Shown here: positions 25,337 through 33,044 of the stretch, in pieces | Numbering within the stretch: the stretch's first letter is position 1 | Layout of the letters: each line of letters starts with the position of its first letter | Assembly: GCF_002754245.1 (NCBI RefSeq) | Contig: NZ_PEEX01000001.1 | Location: forward strand, 1,902,001 to 1,966,000 | From: Chryseobacterium sp. 52 | Lineage (GTDB): Bacteria; Bacteroidota; Bacteroidia; Flavobacteriales; Weeksellaceae | Length of the DNA stretch: 64,000 bases | Direction: 5' to 3' | The notes under the pieces: model-generated | The model's database searches: none | The model's input: only the letters and a program-made list of their open reading frames with translations | Told to the model about the DNA's origin: nothing | Translations under genes and position numbers: made by a program

Positions 25337-25792
25337 ATGAAGCACCGTCTTTTTCGGGAACAGCAGCTCAGCTGCAACATAGAAACCGCCTGGAAATTTT
25401 TTTCCTCTGCCAATAATCTTTCCGAGATTACCCCCAAAGACATGAATTTTATTGTACTGACAACAATGGAAGACGATGAAATTTATGAAGGTATGCTCAT
25501 CGATTACTATGTTTCGCCGTTATTGGGAATAAAGATGAAATGGCAGACCGAAATCATCAAGGTTGATTTTCAAAAAAGTTTTATAGATTTCCAGAAAAAA
25601 GGACCCTATAAATTGTGGCATCACCATCATGAATTCATTCCTAATGAAAAAGGAGTTCTCATGAAAGATACTATAGATTATGAACTTCCAATGGGGTTTT
25701 TAGGAGAAATTGCCCATTCATTTTTCGTTAAAAAGAAACTGGAACATATTTTCGATTACCGCTATGGAGTGTTGGAAAAAATGTGGATGTAA
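25337..25792 (+). CDS. SRPBCC-fold ligand-binding protein
   Basis: A 151-residue START/SRPBCC-like domain (COG4276 type): FREQQLSCNIETAWKFFSSANNLSEITP at the front, then KMKWQTEIIKVD, FIDFQKKGPYKLWHHHHEF and a long C-terminal helix. Such proteins bind hydrophobic ligands in the cytoplasm; the ligand here is unknown. It starts at the ATG at 25337, 17 bp after the L,D-transpeptidase stop; an in-frame start at 25304 overlapping that gene is less likely. Confidence 0.82.
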   Translation: MKHRLFREQQLSCNIETAWKFFSSANNLSEITPKDMNFIVLTTMEDDEIYEGMLIDYYVSPLLGIKMKWQTEIIKVDFQKSFIDFQKKGPYKLWHHHHEFIPNEKGVLMKDTIDYELPMGFLGEIAHSFFVKKKLEHIFDYRYGVLEKMWM

Positions 25793-25920
25793 GCTTGTGG
25801 GCTGCATGTAATGTTTTAAGATAAAACAAACTGATGGCCTTTAATTTCGAAATGAACAGAGTCTTTTGTAGAAGATAAATTCCAAATACATATAAACAGT
25901 TTAGAGACTGTATCTTACGA

Positions 25921-25955
25921 AGAAAGCCACCTTTACGGGTGGCTTTCTTTATTAT
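25921..25955 (+). terminator. Rho-independent terminator of the DUF2459-LDT-SRPBCC unit
   Basis: An 11-bp perfect stem AGAAAGCCACC/GGTGGCTTTCT with a TTTACG loop, followed by a T-rich stretch. It lies 128 bp after the last stop codon. Confidence 0.85.
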
Positions 25956-25996
25956 TTGACAAAGTCCTGCAATATGTAGCAGATCTTTGATGTTGT

Positions 25997-26425
25997 TTAT
26001 TTAACTAACTGGATATTCACTGCAGAGAATCCTTTAGGAGATTTTTCTTTCTCAAAAGATACTTTGTTCCCCTTTTTTACTGGGTGTGCACAGCTGTTGT
26101 TGTGGAAGAAAACATTTTCCTTGCTATTGTCTTCAGTAATAAAGCCATAGCCTTTCTCACTGTGGAAAGTGATGATTCCTGTCTTTCTTACATCTTCCTC
26201 CATAATCGGAGCTGCACCAAGCTGGATCTCATCAATATTTACTTCCTGTCTTTCTCTGTCTTCAGGAGGTGTAGAAGTAAGTCTTCCGAATTCATCTACA
26301 TACATGAAAACATCTTCCGATCCTTTGTTGTTGTTCGTTTTACGATCTTCGCGTCTCAGCGCTTTTTCTTTTTGCTTTTGAATTTTTTTCTTGAAATTTT
26401 CTTTTTTAGAAAAAGAGTCTGCCAT
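25997..26425 (-). CDS. Cold-shock-domain protein with basic N-terminal extension
   Basis: A 142-residue protein. Residues 1-35 are very basic and helical (KKENFKKKIQKQKEKALRR), followed by an acidic linker and a C-terminal cold-shock domain (about 80-142) with the RNP1-like motif KGYGFI and RNP2-like VFFHNNS. It is therefore an RNA- or single-strand-binding protein, probably an RNA chaperone. The gene has a leader of about 250 nt that resembles the leader of the DEAD-box helicase at 33044, which suggests shared control, probably in cold or stress. A separate, ordinary 64-residue cold-shock protein lies at 31633. Confidence 0.9.
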   Translation of the reverse strand: MADSFSKKENFKKKIQKQKEKALRREDRKTNNNKGSEDVFMYVDEFGRLTSTPPEDRERQEVNIDEIQLGAAPIMEEDVRKTGIITFHSEKGYGFITEDNSKENVFFHNNSCAHPVKKGNKVSFEKEKSPKGFSAVNIQLVK

Positions 26426-26677
26426 AAATTATTTTTAGTATTTAATTTTAAATTGTAATATTTTGTTTATCTGATCTGCCAGAAGCTATGTAAAGCCTGC
26501 AGTAGTCCGTCTGTTCTTCTTTATAAAACGAAACGTCTAAAGCAGTTTGTTTTTGGCCGTTCATCAGTAAAAGAAGTGATTTTTTAAAAAATGAGGCGTC
26601 TGAAAAAGCGGGAACTGAAAAGAAAGAATTTCTATACTATAACAGAGGGCAAAGGCAGCGGCCTATTAATTAATATA
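26426..26677 (-). promoter_or_regulatory. Long 5' leader of cold-shock-domain gene (shared leader family)
   Basis: About 250 nt lie between the -7 box at 26678-26685 and the start codon, unusually long here. The promoter-proximal part (26601-26677) aligns with 33360-33447 upstream of the DEAD-box helicase: shared blocks read, on the minus strand, GCTTTTTCA, CAGTT, a CTGCCTTT core and CTGTnATAG. The similarity is imperfect, with small indels, as expected of a conserved RNA leader or thermosensor. Structure and function are inferred. Confidence 0.6.
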
Positions 26678-26685
26678 CAAATATA
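26678..26685 (-). promoter_or_regulatory. -7 box TATATTTG, cold-shock-domain gene
   Basis: A perfect TAnnTTTG match on the minus strand. The identical box occurs at 33448-33455 at the matching place in the other leader. Confidence 0.6.
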
Positions 26686-26709
26686 CGACAATAAACTGAA
26701 TAAACCTAT

Positions 26710-26739
26710 TTTAAATGATTGATTATCAAAAATGTATTT
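26710..26739 (-). promoter_or_regulatory. Conserved upstream element with palindrome TTGATtATCAA
   Basis: A 30-bp block identical at 28 positions to 33482-33511. Inside it 26719-26729 is the palindrome TTGAT-T-ATCAA. It starts about 25 bp upstream of the -7 box and the palindrome is about 34 bp upstream, the place for an activator or repressor site or an UP-like element. Confidence 0.6.
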
Positions 26740-26784
26740 TCCCTGTCTGAAGCAAGAGCAGCCATTTCACTCAATATCACTTTA

Positions 26785-26816
26785 ATAAAAAAAAAATCCT
26801 CAGCGTACTGAGGATT
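26785..26816 (-). terminator. Orphan minus-strand terminator upstream of cold-shock gene
   Basis: On the minus strand AATCCTCAG/CTGAGGATT (9 bp, 4-nt loop) is followed by a run of about ten T. No minus-strand gene lies to its right before the + strand SDR gene, so it either ends an unannotated minus-strand RNA or insulates the cold-shock promoter. Confidence 0.75.
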
Positions 26817-27143
26817 ATGGAAAATAATATATTATAAGAATGAAGTGGTGTATAATATGTTTGACAGAGCTGCAAATGCTGTGCCTAAAACTCACTTATT
26901 TTTGATTTCTATTTCATAAACAGTGAATTTCAGGGCTTTTATAGGCTGTATTTGTCTGGAATGTAATGGGATATATTCTTTATGTGGTAGGTTGAAAAAA
27001 CATGAATATTTTTAATTTAATGGAAATTTTACAGCAGTATATGAAGTAAATTCCGGATTCATTGCAGCTTCCGAAAAATTCACCATGTTAAATTGCTGGC
27101 CATTGTCCATCTTTGTTTTAATAACATTTAAAAATAATATATA
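26817..27143. other. Intergenic region upstream of SDR gene
   Basis: AT-rich with no credible ORF. It holds the promoter of the SDR gene, but no perfect -7 box was found (CATCTTTG near 27110 is partial). A short minus-strand RNA ending at 26785 could originate here. Confidence 0.4.
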
Positions 27144-27899
27144 ATGTCAACACAAAATGTCAATGGAAAAGTAGTATTAATTGCTGGCGGTGGCAAAAAT
27201 TTAGGCGGGCTGCTAAGCAGAGATTTTGCGAAGAAAGGGGCAAAGCTGGCCATTCATTATAACAGCGAAAGCTCTAGAGCAGACAGCGAAAAAACACTGG
27301 CAGAAGTACAGGCGCTGGGAGCTGAGGCGTTTTTGTTTCAGGGAGACCTTACCAAAGTAGAAAATATAGCCAAGTTTTTTGATGAAGCAGTTTCTAAGTT
27401 CGGAGGAATTGATATTGCGATCAATACAGTAGGAATGGTATTGAAGAAACCTTTTGCAGAAACTACAGAAGAAGAATATGATACTATGTTCAATGTAAAT
27501 TCAAAATCAGCGTATTTCTTTCTTCAGGAAGCGGGTAAAAAACTGAATGACAACGGAAAGATCTGTACAATTGTTACCTCTTTGCTGGCTGCATATACCG
27601 GTCTTTATTCTACCTATGCAGGAGCAAAAGCTCCGGTAGAGCATTTTACGAGAGCAGCTTCTAAAGAATTTGGAGGCAGAGGGATTTCTGTAACCGCAGT
27701 AGCGCCGGGTCCTATGGATACCCCTTTCTTTTACGGACAGGAATCAGAAGATGCAGTAGCTTATCACAAATCTGCATCTGCCTTGGGTGGATTGACTGAT
27801 ATTAAAGATATTGCTCCGTTGGTGGAGTTTTTGGTAACAGAAGGATGGTGGATCACCGGGCAGACGATCTTTGCGAACGGAGGCTACACAACAAGATAA
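27144..27899 (+). CDS. Short-chain dehydrogenase/reductase
   Basis: A 251-residue SDR. The nucleotide-binding motif is GGGKNLGG near residue 13 (variant of TGxxxGIG). NTVGMV replaces the usual NNAG, Ser lies near 146 (VTSLLAAYTG), and the catalytic YAGAK near 158 is intact. The C-terminal WWITGQTIFANGGY is the usual SDR ending. It is an NAD(P)-dependent oxidoreductase of unknown substrate. Single-gene unit with its own terminator. Confidence 0.9.
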   Translation: MSTQNVNGKVVLIAGGGKNLGGLLSRDFAKKGAKLAIHYNSESSRADSEKTLAEVQALGAEAFLFQGDLTKVENIAKFFDEAVSKFGGIDIAINTVGMVLKKPFAETTEEEYDTMFNVNSKSAYFFLQEAGKKLNDNGKICTIVTSLLAAYTGLYSTYAGAKAPVEHFTRAASKEFGGRGISVTAVAPGPMDTPFFYGQESEDAVAYHKSASALGGLTDIKDIAPLVEFLVTEGWWITGQTIFANGGYTTR

Positions 27900-27925
27900 T
27901 TTAATACCTTTTAGATTCAATAAAG

Positions 27926-27966
27926 CGGACAATTGGAAATATACCTTCAATTGTCCGTTTCTTTTA
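27926..27966 (+). terminator. Rho-independent terminator after SDR gene
   Basis: A 10-bp perfect stem CGGACAATTG/CAATTGTCCG with a 12-nt loop, followed by TTTCTTTT. Confidence 0.85.
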
Positions 27967-28033
27967 TAGATGATTATAAGCTTTTGATATACTGTCTTTA
28001 TTATTCTTTTCCGTGAATTTTTAACTTGGATTC

Positions 28034-28429
28034 ATGAAAAAGAATTTTTACATCCGTTCAGCCCTCACTGTTATTTTACTGATGCACAGTGTGGTTTCTA
28101 TTTTCAGCGGTGACGTCAACAATTTTGGGCGTCTTTATCTGGATGCCATAGGTTTCAGTCCTTTCGGGATTTACCTCGCTTGGGCGGTGAAACTGATTCA
28201 TCTTTTTTCTGTATTTCTGATCTGGTCTGACAGATATGTAAAAGTGGTTTCTATTTGTAATATGAGCATCCTTATTCTCGGAATTTACTTGGTACACTGG
28301 CAGAATGGCTGGTATGTAGTGGGTGGCGGAACCAATGGTATTGAATTCAATGTCCTGTTGATATGTTGTTTCCTACAGCTGATCTTTACTGGGTTTACAT
28401 CACGACATACAGAAAAAAGCAGTTCGTAG
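28034..28429 (+). CDS. DoxX-like four-helix membrane protein
   Basis: A 131-residue membrane protein with about four hydrophobic segments. The ending GWYVVGGGTNGIEFNVLLI, before the last helix, is the typical DoxX signature, with SALTVILLMHSVVSIFSG in the first helix. DoxX proteins are inner-membrane proteins often linked to oxidative stress or quinone chemistry, without a firm general role. It lies upstream of a LytS/LytTR sensor pair with an 80-bp gap. Confidence 0.82.
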   Translation: MKKNFYIRSALTVILLMHSVVSIFSGDVNNFGRLYLDAIGFSPFGIYLAWAVKLIHLFSVFLIWSDRYVKVVSICNMSILILGIYLVHWQNGWYVVGGGTNGIEFNVLLICCFLQLIFTGFTSRHTEKSSS

Positions 28430-28508
28430 ACGGTTTATCCGTATTGGCCTGTTTATATTTTTATTTTCCCCTGAAAGGTGGTATTTTGCATAGCAAATCC
28501 TTTCACAC

Positions 28509-29582
28509 TTGAAGTCAGACAGAAAATCAAAATTATATGTTCATCTGCTCTTTTGGATACTGTATTATATTCTGGAGGTTTATCTGGACTTTTACTGGTC
28601 GAGATATCAGTTTCCTGATGCAGAGTGGCAAATAAGGCTTCAGAATACCATTGTTCTGGAACTCGGATATCTCTTGATTAAAATGCCGCTTGCCTATTCT
28701 CTGTTGTATGTTTATGAAAAAACAGGAATAAAGAGGTTTTTCAGCTATCTTCTCTATTGTTTTATAATCGTTGCAGCCGTTCTGGCTCACAGATTTTTTA
28801 CTCATTATATCATTTATCCTCACATCTACGGAGTGGTGGAAACACTGGACGCAAAACAACCTTCAGGATTTATCAACGGACTGGTAGCTTTCAACTCTTT
28901 TATGGATCTTATTTTTATGGCAGGACTGATCTTTGGGGTAGAGATTACAAGACAGAAAAATATTCTGAAGGAACAGATCTCACAGTTGAAATCAGAAAAG
29001 CTGGACCAGGAACTTACTATGCTGAAAGCTCAGATTAACCCTCATTTTCTATTCAATACCCTCAATAATATTTATGGAATGGCCCTTAAAAAAGCAGATG
29101 AAACACCTGATGTGATCCTGCAGCTTTCCAAAGTGATGAGATATAATATTTACGAGGCGGCGGAACGGTATATTTCTATAGATAAAGATGTAGAGAATAT
29201 CAAAGATTTTCTACAGATCCAGCAGATACGGCATCATGATCTCGTGGTGCATTTTAATGAGGAAATTGATAACCCTTCTCAGGAAATTTCACCGCTTATT
29301 CTGATTCAGTTTGTTGAAAATGCTTTTAAACATGGAGTTTCCGAAACTTTGGGCCAGAGCTTTATCCATATAGATATTAAGCTAAATAAGGGAGTTCTTC
29401 ACTACCATATAGAAAATTCGAAGGAGGAGAAACCTCATGGGAATTCTACAAAAATAGGCCTGAAAAATATCCGGAGACAGCTTGAACTGCTTTACCCGAA
29501 ACATATTCTCACCGTTGAAAGTACAGGCAACCGCTACATAGTAAACTTAATTATTGACTTTAATGATACATTCCGTTTCTAA
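28509..29582 (+). CDS. LytS-type sensor histidine kinase
   Basis: A 357-residue membrane kinase of the His_kinase (PF06580) group. Four hydrophobic segments (about 5-165) are followed by a short coiled coil (ILKEQISQLKSEKLDQELTML). The phospho-acceptor is His in QINPHFLFNTLNNIYG (near 179), with the ATP-binding N-box FVENAFKHGV near 268 and GLKNIRRQLELLYP near 320. No large sensor domain is present, so the signal is probably sensed in the membrane. The start is TTG at 28509. It overlaps the regulator gene downstream by 20 bp, which shows translational coupling. Confidence 0.88.
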   Translation: MKSDRKSKLYVHLLFWILYYILEVYLDFYWSRYQFPDAEWQIRLQNTIVLELGYLLIKMPLAYSLLYVYEKTGIKRFFSYLLYCFIIVAAVLAHRFFTHYIIYPHIYGVVETLDAKQPSGFINGLVAFNSFMDLIFMAGLIFGVEITRQKNILKEQISQLKSEKLDQELTMLKAQINPHFLFNTLNNIYGMALKKADETPDVILQLSKVMRYNIYEAAERYISIDKDVENIKDFLQIQQIRHHDLVVHFNEEIDNPSQEISPLILIQFVENAFKHGVSETLGQSFIHIDIKLNKGVLHYHIENSKEEKPHGNSTKIGLKNIRRQLELLYPKHILTVESTGNRYIVNLIIDFNDTFRF

Positions 29583-30264
29583 AAAATATAACTGCATCAT
29601 CGTAGAAGATGAACCGATAGCTGCTGAGATTCTGGAGAATTTTGTTTCCAGAGATGAAGAACTTCATCTTGTGGCAAAATGTTCAGATGCTGTTTACGCC
29701 GGAAGCCTTTTGAACAGACATGAAATTGATCTTATGTTTCTGGATCTGCATCTTCCTGTAGTAAAAGGCTTTGATTTCCTTAAAAAACTGAAAAATCCAC
29801 CTCTTGTCATTGTCACCACCGCATACCATCAGTATGCCGTAGAAGGCTATGAGCTTGATATTGTAGATTATCTTATGAAGCCTATTCCATACGACAGATT
29901 TACAAAAGCGGTTGAAAAATTTAAATACCTGATGAATGCTGAAGAAGCTTTGCTGGAAGCCGCAGACCGTGAGCATATTTTTATCAGCAGCGGGAAGAAA
30001 CAAATTAAGATCGTTCTTCATGATATTTTCTTTATTGAAAGCCTGCGTGAGTATATTCATATCCATACCAAAACGGGAATTATCACTGTAAAAATGGCCA
30101 TCAGCAGAATCGAAGAAAGTCTGGATCCTAAAATGTTTGTCAGAATCCACAAATCTTACATTATCTCCAAAATGAAAATCGAGGTACGTTCAGCCAGTAT
30201 GATACAGGTGAACGGGAAAAAGCTTCCCATCGGAAGAACCTACAAGCCTTCTATAGAATTTTAA
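29563..30264 (+). CDS. LytTR-family response regulator
   Basis: A 233-residue regulator. The receiver domain (about 8-120) has EDEP near 15, the phospho-acceptor Asp in MFLDLHLP near 60, VTTAYHQYAVEGYELDIVDYLMKP with the conserved Thr and Lys. The LytTR DNA-binding domain spans about 135-233, with FIESLREYIHIHTKTG and RIHKSYIIS. It is the partner of the kinase just upstream. ATG at 29563 is chosen; TTG at 29554 is in frame but adds only three residues. Confidence 0.92.
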   Translation: MIHSVSKKYNCIIVEDEPIAAEILENFVSRDEELHLVAKCSDAVYAGSLLNRHEIDLMFLDLHLPVVKGFDFLKKLKNPPLVIVTTAYHQYAVEGYELDIVDYLMKPIPYDRFTKAVEKFKYLMNAEEALLEAADREHIFISSGKKQIKIVLHDIFFIESLREYIHIHTKTGIITVKMAISRIEESLDPKMFVRIHKSYIISKMKIEVRSASMIQVNGKKLPIGRTYKPSIEF

Positions 30265-30481
30265 ACCTTGAATTTCACCCTTTCATTACTCAAAATTCGT
30301 CTTGAAATCCTTCATAGACTATAAGGCTTATTTGATAGCTGTTTATTTTATTCTTCCTTTATTTTGAGCAACTTTGAAGGGTTAAATAAAACATAGTTGT
30401 TAATAAATATTTGAAGAAAACGACCGATTGCAATAATTAGAATATAATGTGGATGTAAGTATTCTGACTGAAGAATACGGA

Positions 30482-30510
30482 TTGGCTTAATGATCTTAAG
30501 CCAATTTTTT
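30482..30510 (+). terminator. + strand terminator after the two-component pair
   Basis: A 9-bp perfect stem TTGGCTTAA/TTAAGCCAA with a TGATC loop and a run of six T. Confidence 0.85.
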
Positions 30511-30527
30511 ATTGAATGTTATGTAAC

Positions 30528-30565
30528 AATAATCGGCCGAAATCCTTGGATTTCGGCCGATTATT
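30528..30565 (-). terminator. 18-bp perfect inverted repeat, probable lgt terminator
   Basis: The arms 30528-30545 and 30548-30565 are perfectly complementary (core ATCGGCCGAAATCC) with a 2-nt spacer. It lies 20 bp after the lgt stop on the minus strand, followed there by only a weak T-run, so it may end transcripts in either direction. Confidence 0.65.
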
Positions 30566-30584
30566 AGAAATATATTTTTAGAGA

Positions 30585-31421
30585 TTAAGAAACTTTTATT
30601 TCCTTTTTCTCACGGATACTTTTAATAATAAAGAAAAGTCCTAAAAACAGGAACGGAATACTTAAAATCTGCCCCATATTCAGACTCATTCCTTTTTCAA
30701 AATCAACCTGATCCACTTTTATAAATTCAACAAAAAATCGAACAATAAAGATCAATAGAGTTGTAATCCCGAAATAAAAGCCTTTCCCAACCTTAAAGAT
30801 GTCTTTCTTATAAATAAAATACACCAGAAAGAAGATCATAAAATAACAGATTGCTTCATAAAGCTGAGCAGGATGTCTTGGAATAGTATCGACATGTTTG
30901 AATATAAAAGCCCAGGGAGCATGAGAAGGAGTTCCGATGATTTCAGAATTCATCAGGTTACCCAGTCTGATAAAGGCCCCGGCTAACGGCGTTGCAATAG
31001 CAATTACGTCCAGAATAGTCATAAATTTAATAGAAAATTTTCTGGCATAAATAAGGAGCATGATGATAAGCCCGATTCCACCACCATGACTTGCCAGTCC
31101 TGCATACCCTGAAAAATGATACGCTCCGTCTAATCCTTTCTGGATAGGAAGGAATATTTCAATGGGATGCTGAGAGTAATAATCAAAATCATAAAAGAGA
31201 CAGTGACCTAGTCTTGCGCCGACTAAAATGCCTATAAAAGCATAAGAGAAGAGGGCTTCATGAGCCTGATGGCTTAAATTTTCTTTTTTATAGATAGACT
31301 TTAAGATCGTGTAGCATAAAACAAGTCCGGCAAGAAATAATAAACCGTAATATTTTAAAGGGAATCCGGAAATATTGAAGATTTCGGGACTTACATCCCA
31401 ATTAACGTATAATAAATTCAT
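30585..31421 (-). CDS. lgt: Prolipoprotein diacylglyceryl transferase Lgt
   Basis: A 278-residue integral membrane enzyme with about seven membrane helices that transfers diacylglycerol from phosphatidylglycerol to the lipobox Cys of prelipoproteins. Signatures are GARLGHCLFYD near 80, HSGYAG-like YHFSGYAGLASHGG near 115, the conserved RLGNLMNSEIIG near 150, and HPAQLYEA near 185. The ATG at 31421 is chosen: an in-frame TTG at 31454 overlaps a perfect -7 box, so it cannot be the start. It serves the many lipoproteins seen in this window. Confidence 0.95.
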   Translation of the reverse strand: MNLLYVNWDVSPEIFNISGFPLKYYGLLFLAGLVLCYTILKSIYKKENLSHQAHEALFSYAFIGILVGARLGHCLFYDFDYYSQHPIEIFLPIQKGLDGAYHFSGYAGLASHGGGIGLIIMLLIYARKFSIKFMTILDVIAIATPLAGAFIRLGNLMNSEIIGTPSHAPWAFIFKHVDTIPRHPAQLYEAICYFMIFFLVYFIYKKDIFKVGKGFYFGITTLLIFIVRFFVEFIKVDQVDFEKGMSLNMGQILSIPFLFLGLFFIIKSIREKKEIKVS

Positions 31422-31451
31422 TGATAATAATTGTTGAAATATTTTTTTACG

Positions 31452-31459
31452 CAAATATA
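31452..31459 (-). promoter_or_regulatory. -7 box TATATTTG, lgt promoter
   Basis: A perfect TAnnTTTG match on the minus strand, 30 bp before the lgt ATG. No TTG sits at the standard distance; the nearest leaves a 31-bp spacer. Confidence 0.55.
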
Positions 31460-31538
31460 AGAGATATAGATGCTTTTAAGGAATGGAAGTCAAACTTTAG
31501 GATATTTTGGGAGAAAATATCATGTTTCTGACCCCCAA

Positions 31539-31569
31539 TAAAAAAACCTCTCACATTAAGTAAGAGGTT
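31539..31569 (-). terminator. Terminator of the helicase-cold-shock operon
   Basis: On the minus strand AACCTCT/AGAGGTT is followed by a run of seven T. It lies about 64 bp after the cold-shock gene stop. Confidence 0.8.
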
Positions 31570-31632
31570 GTAACGATTATCAGTTAAAGTATAATTACTT
31601 ATATCAATCTTCGTTTGAACGTTATATTCAAA

Positions 31633-31827
31633 TTATGCTAACTTTACGTTAACAGCATTTAAACCTTTGTCGCTTTTTTGTACTTCAAAAACTACTTTAT
31701 CGTTTTCACGGATAGATCTTGTATCTAATCCTGAAGAGTGTACAAAAATATCTTTACCTCCGTCTGCTGGAGAAATAAATCCGAAGCCTTTTGCTTCATT
31801 GAAAAATTTTACGGTGCCTTCTTGCAT
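31633..31827 (-). CDS. CspA-like cold-shock protein
   Basis: A 64-residue, single-domain cold-shock protein: GTVKFFNEAKGFGFI (RNP1 KGFGFI) and DIFVHSSGL (RNP2). It binds single-stranded RNA or DNA as a chaperone and probably melts structures at low temperature. It is the second gene of a unit with the DEAD-box helicase at 33044, about 95 bp downstream. In the gap an imperfect hairpin (minus strand GGACTCATTT with AAATAAGTCC, about 31868-31905) could adjust relative expression. Confidence 0.95.
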   Translation of the reverse strand: MQEGTVKFFNEAKGFGFISPADGGKDIFVHSSGLDTRSIRENDKVVFEVQKSDKGLNAVNVKLA

Positions 31828-31922
31828 TGTAATTATTATTAAAAATTGTTGTATTAATTGTTTTGCGGACTTATTTTCAAAATTTCTTAGGAAATGAGTC
31901 CATATAAATTGTTGTTATTTTA

Positions 31923-33044
31923 TTAAATGTACTGGTATTTTGCAACCGGCATGATAAACCCTATCAGCTTTTGAATATTGGTTAAATCAGACCGTTCTCC
32001 TTCGTCACAAAAAGAAACCGCTATTCCTTTGGATCCTGCTCTTCCGGTTTTTCCAATCCTGTGAACATAAGTTTCAGGAACATCGGGAAGTTCATAATTA
32101 ACCACGTAAGGAAGTCCTTCAATGTCAATTCCTCTTGCTGCGATATCAGTAGCTACCAGAACACGGATTTTATTGTTTTTAAAATCTTCCACGGCCTGTT
32201 GCCTTGCCATCTGGGATTTATTTCCATGAATGGCTGCTGCATAAATTCCGGTGCGCTCCAACTGTTTCACAAGCCTGTCAGCCCCTTGTTTTGTTCGGGT
32301 AAAAACTAACGAACGTAAAATAGAGACATCCTGAAGTAAATTGATCAGCAAATCAGCTTTTTTTGTCTTCTCAACAAAGTATACAGATTGTTGAATAGTC
32401 TGTATAGGTGACGGGACTGAATCTACTGATATTTCTACGGGATTGTTCAGCAATACATCCGCAAATTTCCGGACATCTGAAGGCATTGTTGCAGAAAAGA
32501 ATAAAGTCTGTCTCTTTGGAGAAAGCAGTTTTACGATCTTTTTTACATCTTCTGCAAATCCCATATCAAGCATTCTGTCAGCTTCATCCACAACCAGTAT
32601 TTCTATTTTAGAGAGATCAATGTGTCTTTGACTGACCAGGTCCAATAGTCTTTCCGGGGTGGCTATAAGGATGTCCACTCTTTTTCTCAAAGAGGCCAGT
32701 TGGCTTCCTGATAAAACGCCTCCGAAGATAGAAAGTTGGGATAGTGGCAGGTATTTGCTGTAAACTTTAAAACTTTCCTCCATTTGCAGGACCAGTTCCC
32801 GTGTTGGAGTTAATATTAAAGTTCGTATTTCTTTATGGTCTGGTGTATTTCTTTTTAATAGCTGAATAATAGGCATGGCAAATGCCGCAGTTTTTCCTGT
32901 ACCGGTTTGAGCATATCCTATGATATTCCTTCCCGCTAATATATGTGGAACAGCAGTATACTGTATCTCTGTGGGCTTGGAATATCCGGCTTCTGTAACG
33001 GCACGGACTATAGGATTTATTAAATTTAAATTTTTAAAACTCAT
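31923..33044 (-). CDS. DEAD-box RNA helicase (RhlE/CsdA-like)
   Basis: A 373-residue, minimal DEAD-box helicase. All motifs are visible: Q motif KPTEIQYTAVP (about 24-34), motif I AQTGTGKTAAF (45-55), TPTRELVLQ, motif II VDEADRMLDMGF near 150, motif III FFSATMP near 182, and motif VI HRIGKTGRAG near 330. It unwinds RNA with ATP, typically during cold growth or ribosome assembly. It lacks a long C-terminal extension. A leader of about 400 nt resembles that of the cold-shock-domain gene at 26425, and a cold-shock protein follows in the same unit. Confidence 0.93.
   Translation of the reverse strand: MSFKNLNLINPIVRAVTEAGYSKPTEIQYTAVPHILAGRNIIGYAQTGTGKTAAFAMPIIQLLKRNTPDHKEIRTLILTPTRELVLQMEESFKVYSKYLPLSQLSIFGGVLSGSQLASLRKRVDILIATPERLLDLVSQRHIDLSKIEILVVDEADRMLDMGFAEDVKKIVKLLSPKRQTLFFSATMPSDVRKFADVLLNNPVEISVDSVPSPIQTIQQSVYFVEKTKKADLLINLLQDVSILRSLVFTRTKQGADRLVKQLERTGIYAAAIHGNKSQMARQQAVEDFKNNKIRVLVATDIAARGIDIEGLPYVVNYELPDVPETYVHRIGKTGRAGSKGIAVSFCDEGERSDLTNIQKLIGFIMPVAKYQYI

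Larger units (their letters stand above)
30265..30584. other. Intergenic region between convergent genes, two hairpins
   Basis: No ORF. It contains a + strand terminator (30482-30510) and an 18-bp perfect inverted repeat (30528-30565). The first terminator is 217 bp beyond the response-regulator stop; the sequence between them is AT-rich without a recognisable feature. Confidence 0.5.
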
